This document shows positions 57,814-64,000 of a stretch of 64,000 bases of DNA, piece by piece (the first letter of the stretch is position 1; the number at the start of each line of letters is the position of its first letter). The position numbers were made by a program, and so were the translations under genes. This stretch comes from Oscillospiraceae bacterium Zagget12 (GTDB lineage Bacteria > Bacillota > Clostridia > UBA1381): the NCBI GenBank assembly GCA_001941225.1, contig MSHM01000019.1, forward strand, positions 29,894 to 93,893. The letters run 5' to 3'. The notes under the pieces are model-generated. The model was not told the origin of the DNA and did no database searches. It saw only the letters and a list, made by a program, of their open reading frames with translations.

Positions 57814-58662
57814 TTAATATAAATGATCTACGTTTTGAATGTTATAAATTTTCGCGGCAGTTTGATTAACGATTGTCGGGCGCTCATAATAATGAGTTAT
57901 TATCCTTGCATCATTTTCACAGCGCTGCTCGGTGTCTGAAAAGTCAAATGTTTTCTCGACAGTCGGTTCCTCGTCTATCTTATTTAGAACTGTTACTGTA
58001 ATTTCCCTATTCACGCCTCGTAAATATTCCTCGTTAAAAGTTCCCTCAAAATGGTTATCTCTTGTGGGAAACAGACGATTGTATGTATCTAACCCCTTTG
58101 TGTTTTCTTTTTTTTTTGCAGTTATAAAATAGTGAAGAACACCAAGAAGAAATGGCTGCAACTCAAAAGAAGACATACGTTTTATTACTGATTTGTATGT
58201 GCCCTCTCTATCAGCAGTTATATAAAATTTAGCTTCATCGGATATGCTGGGATCCTTTTCAATCAGTTCTAAAATAACTTTTACCAACCAGTTCATACGA
58301 CCGGGTACCTCAGACAAAATGCAGGAATCGGTAAAGTCTATCATTCGATTCAGCAAGGTATTGTAATCGTTTTTTAAATCATAATCAAAAGCGCTGATAA
58401 CGTCCGCTTTGTTGAATGGTATATTTTTTCCACCGTTGAATGAACAAGTTCTATAGCGTGATACATCTTTAATAAATCCGCTTGCGCTTGAATCGGGAAC
58501 GAATCCGGTAACCACATTAATCAAAGCTGCCATCATCTCAGGATCGGAAACCCCTTTGTATTTTCCATTGACTTTTTGCCGAACTGTTCCATTGTATTTA
58601 ACTGGCTCAAGCAACGAAAAAAATACACCTCCGCATAGATAGGGTGCAGAATTGTGCGTCAT
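57814..58662 (-). CDS. Unknown defence-operon protein A with C-terminal KIYNI motif
   Basis: 282 residues, family not recognised. First gene of the operon. N-terminus APYLCGGVFFSLLEPVKYNGTVRQKVNGKYKG; a helical middle (VISAFDYDLKNDYNTLLNRMIDFTDSCIL; MNWLVKVILELIEKDPSISDEAKFYIT); beta-rich end (EITVTVLNKIDEEPTVEKTFDFSDTEQ). The last 18 residues are IVNQTAAKIYNIQNVDHLY minus the first, ending right at the stop. Such short motifs, shared between the tail of one protein and the head of the next, are typical of docking or co-assembly. RBS AGGAGG. Confidence 0.65.
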   Translation of the reverse strand: MTHNSAPYLCGGVFFSLLEPVKYNGTVRQKVNGKYKGVSDPEMMAALINVVTGFVPDSSASGFIKDVSRYRTCSFNGGKNIPFNKADVISAFDYDLKNDYNTLLNRMIDFTDSCILSEVPGRMNWLVKVILELIEKDPSISDEAKFYITADREGTYKSVIKRMSSFELQPFLLGVLHYFITAKKKENTKGLDTYNRLFPTRDNHFEGTFNEEYLRGVNREITVTVLNKIDEEPTVEKTFDFSDTEQRCENDARIITHYYERPTIVNQTAAKIYNIQNVDHLY

Positions 58663-59133
58663 ATACTTCCTCCTTTCATTGCCAAGTAATCAAAGTAACC
58701 AAAATCAAGCAAAGTAAGTGTTCAAACCTGTTGCAAGTAAATCATGTAACTGTACACTTACAATAGAGAGTAAAAATTCACAGAATTTTATGGACGTGTT
58801 CCCATACACTCCCTGTATTTCATTCTATCACAGATATGTGTGTTTTACAAGTGAATTAAGAATTTGCGTTTGTAAATTTTTTATGAACAAACAAAAATAC
58901 AATTTTTAAAAATATGCAGATGGTGATAGTTATACAACCAATATTGCACAGCCTGATTAGCTATAGGGCGATGGATACAAATATCGAACTACATACGGCA
59001 AAGCCGCAATGACGTGATAGAGGTATCCTTACTTCCCTGCGCTCAAATTCAGGCGAAAAAGGATAACTTCTAAAATAACAATTCATTTTGCATCCATCGC
59101 CTTTCTGTTTAACGCAGGCAGAAAGGAATAAAA
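58663..59133. other. Non-coding gap between defence operon and replication module
   Basis: No ORF supported. It must hold the promoter of the 8-gene minus-strand operon. Three AAGTAA words lie at about 58684-58713. A 14-bp inverted repeat with one mismatch, GCGATGGATaCAAA (58968-58981) / TTTGcATCCATCGC (59087-59100), brackets the segment just before the next gene. Confidence 0.5.
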
Positions 59134-59643
59134 ATGAAATTGAAAATCAGATACGAGAATATGTACCAATTTGTAGAAGTCGATGCCGATGAAATGTGGG
59201 TGAATCTGTCGCTGGATTACGGCGATGAAGCACTTACACGGGAAGAAAAGGAAGCTTTGATTCAAAAGGATTTCGATGAACGCTTTAACAAGCCGGAATA
59301 CAACTGCTGGCACAAATTCGACCGCCATTGGGGAAATTTAAGCAAGCCTTACCGCAGGGATGATGAAGACCTTGATGACAGTGACGGTATGGACACCGTG
59401 GCAGATTATTCCGACGAGGAGGCTCGTGACCGGCTATACGATTATGACGCGGTTTGTCAATGGATTAGAGAAACTTTAGGAGCAAAGCGTGAATGGGCGG
59501 ATATGTTTATAGCAATACGTATCGACGGCAGAACAATACGAGATTATGCCAAATCTGTCAGCTGCAGCGAGAACGGTATATCGCAAAAGTTACGGCGCAT
59601 TGAAAAAAAATTAAAAGAAGCCTATTCAAAGCATAAGATTTAA
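59134..59643 (+). CDS. Sigma-70-like helix-turn-helix protein of the element
   Basis: 169 residues. N-terminal half LKIRYENMYQFVEVDADEMWVNLSLDYGDEALTREEKEALIQKDFDERFNKPEYNCWHK is common in phage/ICE proteins of Clostridia. The C-terminal half ends with a region-4-like helix-turn-helix (FIAIRIDGRTIRDYAKSVSCSENGISQKLRRIEKKLKEAY). No region 2, so more likely an autonomous DNA-binding regulator than a true sigma factor. First gene of the plus-strand replication module; AGAAAGGAATAAAA before ATG. Confidence 0.65.
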   Translation: MKLKIRYENMYQFVEVDADEMWVNLSLDYGDEALTREEKEALIQKDFDERFNKPEYNCWHKFDRHWGNLSKPYRRDDEDLDDSDGMDTVADYSDEEARDRLYDYDAVCQWIRETLGAKREWADMFIAIRIDGRTIRDYAKSVSCSENGISQKLRRIEKKLKEAYSKHKI

Positions 59644-59875
59644 CGGTTTCTCAAGGCTACAAGGTATAAGGGACTGAACAACCTTAGATTAACGAGGAGA
59701 CTATAAAATGATTATGTTGATAATGAAACGTCTGCCGCCGTAGACGGAAAATTGTTCGCTTTGTGCGGACAAGCATAAGTAAGGATTATTTTTGATGCGG
59801 AGCAATCTGTGAACCCATCAAAATAATGATAAACACTTGCGGCATATTGCCATTGACAGAAAGAGGTAATCAAAA
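59644..59875 (+). other. Intergenic region with a degenerate mini-ORF
   Basis: After an RBS-like GAGGAGACTATAAA, ATG 59708 opens only 11 codons. In the next frame DNETSAAVDGKLFALCGQA is readable to TAA, as if a tiny gene had lost one base. Nothing else recognised. Confidence 0.3.
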
Positions 59876-60115
59876 ATGAACGATAAATTTGAACCAAAGA
59901 CTGACTGCTTCGCTTACGGCGAGAGAGGCGAATGCACAGCTTTAAAGAAAACGTATTGCAAGAACAGCGACAAATGCGCGTTCTACAAGACACGCGAACA
60001 GCATGAAGCGGAAAAGCTCAAGTATCCGTTCGACATCGAGGACTATGCCGCCTCTTATAAGGGACGGCACAAAACAACGGTGAAAGGAGGCACAGATGCA
60101 AATGAAGTTCAGTAA
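59876..60115 (+). CDS. Small cysteine-rich element protein
   Basis: 79 residues; five Cys in the first 40 (TDCFAYGERGECTALKKTYCKNSDKCAFYKT), a probable zinc-binding knuckle often seen in clostridial phage genomes. Its end overlaps the start of the next gene by 20 bases. Function unknown. Confidence 0.65.
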   Translation: MNDKFEPKTDCFAYGERGECTALKKTYCKNSDKCAFYKTREQHEAEKLKYPFDIEDYAASYKGRHKTTVKGGTDANEVQ

Positions 60116-60509
60116 ATATACGGAGGAAGGTTATCGCGACCCGACAGCATACGCGGCATTAACAAATGTCGCAAGAAAAGCCGCCGTTCTGCCGCTCGTC
60201 TATATATGCTCACCGTACAGAGGTGACGTTAAAAAGAACACAGAAAATGCGAGGCAATATTGTCGTTTCGCTTATGATGACGGAGCCGTCCCTTTAGCTC
60301 CCCATCTTCTGTTCCCGCAGTTTATGGATGACAGCAACAGACAAGAACGCAGAGCCGCTATGCACTTCAATTCCATTCTGCTCGGCAAATGCGATGAGCT
60401 GTGGGTATTCGGTAACCGTATATCAAGCGGCATGGCTGAAGAGATAAGAGAAGCGGAAAGGCGTAATATGAAAATCAGATATTTCACGGAGGAGGATTTG
60501 AAAATATGA
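60096..60509 (+). CDS. DUF4406-family protein (nucleoside deoxyribosyltransferase-like)
   Basis: 137 residues: LVYICSPYRGDVKKNTENARQYCRFAYDDGAVPLAPHLLFPQFMDDSNRQERRAAMHFNSILLGKCDELWVFGNRISSGMAEEI. This matches the Rossmann-like fold of DUF4406 and nucleoside 2-deoxyribosyltransferases, with SPYRGD and the SxGMxxE-type end. Common in phages; perhaps acts on nucleotides. Ends overlapping the primase start by 4 bases. Confidence 0.8.
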   Translation: MQMKFSKYTEEGYRDPTAYAALTNVARKAAVLPLVYICSPYRGDVKKNTENARQYCRFAYDDGAVPLAPHLLFPQFMDDSNRQERRAAMHFNSILLGKCDELWVFGNRISSGMAEEIREAERRNMKIRYFTEEDLKI

Positions 60510-62755
60510 AATTCACGGTTTACAGGTCAACACGAAGAGGTGAAGCAAAAAACACATTCTACCCCATAATAACAGAGGTTACGGACAACGAGTCACTCAA
60601 ACGCGCGGCTGAAACCGACCACGTTTGCGCCGAGTACAAAAACAACCGCCGCTCGAACGAAAACTTCATCTCAGCGGATGTTATTCCGCTTGACTGCGAC
60701 AACACACACTCAGACGAGCCGGATGCGTGGATTACACCCGCCGACATTGCGGTGATGATGCCGGACACAGCGTTTGCGGTTGTATACAGCCGGAACAATA
60801 TGAAGCCGAAAAACGGCAAGTCCGCAAGACCGAAGTTTCACGTTTATTTTCCTGTCCCCACCATAACGGACGCGAAAGAGTATGCAGAGCTGAAAAATCA
60901 GCTGATTACAAGTTTCCCGTTTTTCGATAACGGTGCGAAAGACTCGGCTCGGTTTCTGTTCGGCGTGAAAAATCCGCAGGTGGAAATATTCAACGGCGAA
61001 CGCTCCGTAATTGAATTATTGAACGAGGTCAGCTTTGAGGAATGGGACGAGCGGACGAGGACTATTCCCGAGGGAAAGCGCAACAACACGATGAGCCATA
61101 TCGCAGGCAAGATAATCAAACGGTTTGGAAACACCAATGAAGCGCACGAGATATTTCTCGAACGTGCCGCGAAGTGCAGTCCGCCGCTTGCGGATGAGGA
61201 GCTTGCGTCAATATGGAACAGCGCGGTAAAGTTCGGCGCGAAGCTCGCTAAATCGGACAGTTACATACCGCCGGAGGAGTTTAACAAGCCGAACAAGCTG
61301 AAGCCGTCTGATTACACCGATATAGGACAAGCAAAGGTTCTCGCCCGTGAGTATGAGGGCGAATTGGTATACACCGAGTCCACCGACTATATGCGTTATG
61401 ACGGCATGAGATGGGTTGAGTCGAAGCAGTATGCCGTGGGCGCGTGTGAGGACTTTCTCGACTCACAGCTGATTGACGCGTTAAGCACATTGAAGCAGGC
61501 TCGGACGGCTTTGGAGAGCGCGGGTGTGTCTGCGGAGCTTATTGACTCCGGCGGTCGGACACTTGAAAAGGCGATTGACAGCGAAAGCGCGAAAGCGTAC
61601 AGCGACTATACCGCCGCGTTGAGCTATAAAGCATTCGTGTTGAAGCGTAGGGATATGAAATATGTTATGTCGGCACTTCAAGCGGCGAAGCCGATGTTGC
61701 TTAAAAACATCCTTGACTTTGACTCGCACGAAAACCTGTTAAATACGCCGGACGGCACATACGATTTACGGTATGGCGTTAAAGGTCGAAAAGAACACAG
61801 TGCCGCCGATGGAATTACTAAGGCAACGGCTGTGTCGCCTGACAGAAAGAATATGGACTTATGGCTTGACACAGTCGAGCGGCTGTTCTGCGGGGACAAG
61901 GAGCTTATCGACTATGTGCAGGAAATAGTTGGACTTGCGCTTATTGGTAAGGTATACGAGGAGGCACTCATCATTGCATACGGTGAGGGTAGTAACGGCA
62001 AGTCCACCTTTTGGAACGCGATAGCAAAAGTCCTCGGAAACTACAGCGGAAACATCTCGGCTGACGCGTTGACGGCGGGATGCCGCAGGAACGTCAAGCC
62101 GGAAATGGCGGAGCTTAAGGGTAAGCGGCTTGTGATAGCGTCTGAGCTTGAAGAGGGTGTCAGGCTTAGCACGTCCATAGTGAAGCAGTTATGTTCCACG
62201 GACGAGGTCGGCGGCGAGAAAAAGTATAAAGACCCGTTCTCGTATACACCGACACATACATTGGTTCTTTACACAAACCACCTCCCGAAGGTCGGAGCGA
62301 ATGACGCGGGGATTTGGCGCAGACTGATTGTCATACCGTTTAACGCGAAAATCACGGGCAAGTCTGATATAAAAAACTTTGCAGATTATCTCGTTGAGAA
62401 CGCGGGAGGCGCGATTCTTACTTGGGCGATTGAGGGCGCGGAACGCGCAATTGCGAAAAACCACCAAATCGAAAAACCGACCGCGGTGCGTGAGGCAATA
62501 GAAAACTATCGCGGGAACAATGACTGGCTGTCGCAGTTCTTGGAGGAATGCTGTGACGTTGACCCGACATATCTTCAGAAATCGGGCGAGCTGTATCAGG
62601 AGTACAGAGCGTACTGCCAAAGACTCGGCGAGTATACTCGCAGCACCACAGATTTTTATACCGCGTTGGAGAATATTGGATTTGAACGCAGAAGATTGAA
62701 CAATGGTCGATTTGTTCTCGGAATCCGCATAAAACCTGAGTTTTTCGAGGAGTGA
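60506..62755 (+). CDS. Phage/plasmid primase-helicase (AEP + D5/P4 type)
   Basis: 749 residues. N-terminal archaeo-eukaryotic primase-like domain with the acidic pair VIPLDCDNTHSDE (about 58-70) and the His motif ARPKFHVYFP. PriCT-like helical segment (NTNEAHEIFLERAAKCSPPLADEELASIWNSA). D5-N region, then an SF3-type helicase with Walker A YGEGSNGKSTFWNAI (about residue 491) and Walker B-like GKRLVIASELEEG; C-terminal GANDAGIWRRLIVIPF. Starts replication of the element. Confidence 0.92.
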   Translation: MKFTVYRSTRRGEAKNTFYPIITEVTDNESLKRAAETDHVCAEYKNNRRSNENFISADVIPLDCDNTHSDEPDAWITPADIAVMMPDTAFAVVYSRNNMKPKNGKSARPKFHVYFPVPTITDAKEYAELKNQLITSFPFFDNGAKDSARFLFGVKNPQVEIFNGERSVIELLNEVSFEEWDERTRTIPEGKRNNTMSHIAGKIIKRFGNTNEAHEIFLERAAKCSPPLADEELASIWNSAVKFGAKLAKSDSYIPPEEFNKPNKLKPSDYTDIGQAKVLAREYEGELVYTESTDYMRYDGMRWVESKQYAVGACEDFLDSQLIDALSTLKQARTALESAGVSAELIDSGGRTLEKAIDSESAKAYSDYTAALSYKAFVLKRRDMKYVMSALQAAKPMLLKNILDFDSHENLLNTPDGTYDLRYGVKGRKEHSAADGITKATAVSPDRKNMDLWLDTVERLFCGDKELIDYVQEIVGLALIGKVYEEALIIAYGEGSNGKSTFWNAIAKVLGNYSGNISADALTAGCRRNVKPEMAELKGKRLVIASELEEGVRLSTSIVKQLCSTDEVGGEKKYKDPFSYTPTHTLVLYTNHLPKVGANDAGIWRRLIVIPFNAKITGKSDIKNFADYLVENAGGAILTWAIEGAERAIAKNHQIEKPTAVREAIENYRGNNDWLSQFLEECCDVDPTYLQKSGELYQEYRAYCQRLGEYTRSTTDFYTALENIGFERRRLNNGRFVLGIRIKPEFFEE

Positions 62756-62765
62756 TTGAGATTTA

Positions 62766-62866
62766 GTGACGGTCAGTGACAGTCTACGTATAAGACTTTT
62801 ATTAAGCAAAAAAAAGAAAAAAATCTATATATAAAAGTTATATATAAGACCGTCACTGACCGTCAC
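62766..62866. repeat. 15-bp inverted repeat between primase and VRR-NUC genes
   Basis: GTGACGGTCAGTGAC (62766-62780) and its exact complement GTCACTGACCGTCAC (62852-62866), with an A-rich and TATA-rich centre and internal CAGTGAC repeats. Placed just after the primase gene, it could be a replication origin element or a regulatory stem. Confidence 0.6.
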
Positions 62867-62889
62867 TTTTGAGATTTTAGGAGGCAATA

Positions 62890-63177
62890 ATGCGAGAAAA
62901 AGAAATTGAACAGCGGCTCGTGAAATCCGTAAAAGCTCGCGGCGGAATGTGTCCGAAGTTTGTAAGTCCGGGACTTGACGGAATGCCGGACAGATTGGTA
63001 TTGCTGCCGTGCGGCTGCTTCGCCTTTGTAGAGGTAAAGGCAAAAGGTAAACATCCACGTCCGCTTCAAATGACGCAGCATCGTCGGCTTCGGCAGCTTG
63101 GGTTCAAGGTGTACGTCTTGGATGATGCAAGCAAAATCGAAAAAATTATTGATGAGATTGGAGGTGATGCCCGATGA
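62890..63177 (+). CDS. VRR-NUC domain nuclease
   Basis: 95 residues, stand-alone VRR-NUC: EIEQRLVKSVKARGGMCPKFVSPGLDGMPDRLVLLPCGCFAFVEVKAKGKHPRPLQMTQHRRLRQLGFKVYVLDD. Catalytic D (GMPDR) and ExK (VEVKAK) are present. Holliday-junction or structure-specific nuclease typical of phage modules. TGA overlaps the ATG of the SNF2 gene. Confidence 0.93.
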   Translation: MREKEIEQRLVKSVKARGGMCPKFVSPGLDGMPDRLVLLPCGCFAFVEVKAKGKHPRPLQMTQHRRLRQLGFKVYVLDDASKIEKIIDEIGGDAR

Positions 63178-64000
63178 AGTTCATTTCTTACGACTATCAG
63201 CGATACGCGATTGAGTTTATCGAAACTCATCCCATAGCGGCAGTTCTTTTGGATATGGGCTTGGGTTGAAGCAAAACGGTTATAACCCTGACGGCTATTC
63301 AAGAATTGATGTTCGACAGCTTTGAGGTGAGTAAGACTTTGATTATCGCGCCATTGCGAGTAGCAAAGAACACGTGGTCAGCCGAGATTGAGAAATGGGA
63401 GCATTTGAACGGTCTGCGTTATTCCATAGCGGTCGGGACGGCAGAGGAACGGACTGCCGCGCTGAAAGCGGATGCCGACATCTATCTCATCAACCGTGAA
63501 AACGTGCAGTGGCTTGTTGAGGAGAGCGGCGTGTCGTTCGACTTTGATATGATTGTGATAGACGAGCTTTCGAGTTTCAAATCACACCAGACGAAACGGT
63601 TCAAGGCACTGATGAGCGTTCGTCCGAGAGCGAAGCGCATAGTCGGACTTACGGGAACACCGTCATCCAACGGCTTAATGGACTTGTGGGCGGAGTTCCG
63701 TTTGCTTGATATGGGTGAGCGGCTTGGACGATACATAACAAATTATCGCGGTATGTATTTCAAGCCGGACAGACGAAACCAAAACATCGTCTTTTCGTAC
63801 AAGCCTTTACCGGGCGCGGAGGACGTGATTTACAGGCTTATTTCCGACATCGCCATTTCGATGAAAGCCGCTGACTTCTTGAAACTGCCGGAGCGCATAG
63901 ACACGGAGGTATCGGTTGAGCTTTCCGAAGCAGAACGCAAAAAATACGACAAGCTGAAAAGCGATATGGTTCTGTCACTTGGCGAGGACGAGATTGACGC
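63174..64000 (+). pseudogene. SNF2-type helicase with an in-frame TGA in the P-loop (partial)
   Basis: ATG 63174 opens MKFISYDYQRYAIEFIETHP and AAVLLDMGLG, meets TGA at 63267-63269, then continues open to the window end. The rest reads SKTVITLTAIQELM, LIIAPLRVAKNTW, YLINRENVQWL, DMIVIDELSSFKSHQTKRFKAL, VGLTGTPSSNGLMDLW. The stop lies in the Walker A loop, where a Gly/Lys stretch is expected. Phage SNF2 helicase; the C-terminus is outside the window. Confidence 0.75.

Noticed and set aside
58684..58713. AAGTAA repeats as CRISPR or iterons
   Set aside because: Only three short, unevenly spaced copies; no long repeat or uniform spacer. No CRISPR array was seen anywhere in the window.
63267..63269. 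TGA as selenocysteine or recoded glycine in the SNF2 helicase
   Set aside because: It falls in a P-loop where selenocysteine makes no sense, no obvious SECIS hairpin follows, and TGA ends many intact genes here, including mgtC and lysS.

Overview
The window reads as chromosome of an anaerobic Bacillota, probably a gut-type Clostridia. The grounds are strong GGAGG ribosome-binding sites, -35/-10 promoters with 17-nt spacing, S-layer-homology proteins, a sporulation/stress-type sigma factor, desulfoferrodoxin instead of superoxide dismutase, Fe-only redox enzymes and a bacterial microcompartment (BMC). The species cannot be named from sequence alone. No rRNA, tRNA or CRISPR array was found.

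Layout. (1) 1-6.8 kb: housekeeping on the minus strand: a secreted SLH protein, pyrE, a sigma factor and a membrane protein; then an Mrp ATPase / DUF134-NifX / desulfoferrodoxin operon whose promoter is covered by a near-perfect 39-bp palindrome; then an MFS transporter. (2) 6.8-11.1 kb: remains of a mobilizable or integrative element: truncated tyrosine integrase, broken mobC with an oriT-like hairpin, XRE regulator, a RelE/AbrB toxin-antitoxin pair and three GNAT genes, of which two are broken. (3) 11.3-15.9 kb: a decaying magnesium cluster: mgtA split by an in-frame TAG, a receiver-less regulator with a frameshift, mgtC, and a truncated second mgtA. (4) 15.9-25.1 kb: a LysR-controlled five-gene redox/esterase operon that ends in a 1311-residue secreted CMD-stalk-cupin-cupin-carboxylesterase fusion. 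(5) 25.1-34.5 kb: Fic, element scraps beside lysS, a glucosaminidase, a two-component system, ilvE and a DeoR regulator.

(6) 34.5-44.2 kb: a complete BMC operon on the minus strand. It encodes a class II aldolase, GlcG/HbpS-like protein, CoA-acylating aldehyde dehydrogenase, zinc alcohol dehydrogenase, four BMC-H shell proteins, PduL, EutN/CcmL, PduS, PduT and an ACT protein. No diol dehydratase or glycyl-radical enzyme is present, so the natural reading is a lactaldehyde metabolosome fed by fuculose- or rhamnulose-1-phosphate cleavage. All five cargo enzymes carry encapsulation-peptide-like helices. Between its end and deoR lies a strong plus-strand promoter followed by a 110-nt rod-like stem: a candidate small RNA.

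(7) 44.5-64 kb: rlmD (rumA), then what looks like an element integrated at its 3' end. The first 13 kb is a defence island. On the plus strand are an internally duplicated HEPN-like protein, two C5 DNA methyltransferases (one frameshifted) and an XRE regulator. Convergent to them is an eight-gene minus-strand operon: two unknown proteins sharing a VNQxAxKIYNI motif, a RloC/PrrC-like ATPase-tRNase (frameshifted), XRE, an NgoFVII-type PLD endonuclease, a Z1 helicase, a second PLD-like/B3 protein and Vsr. After a 470-bp gap a phage- or ICE-like replication module begins (sigma-like protein, DUF4406, primase-helicase, VRR-NUC, SNF2 helicase) and runs off the window.

The most likely under-described system is the compound defence operon, and within it the two-protein module with the shared motif. 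Many otherwise intact genes carry single stops or one-base changes in A-runs, so either decay or homopolymer sequencing error must be considered.
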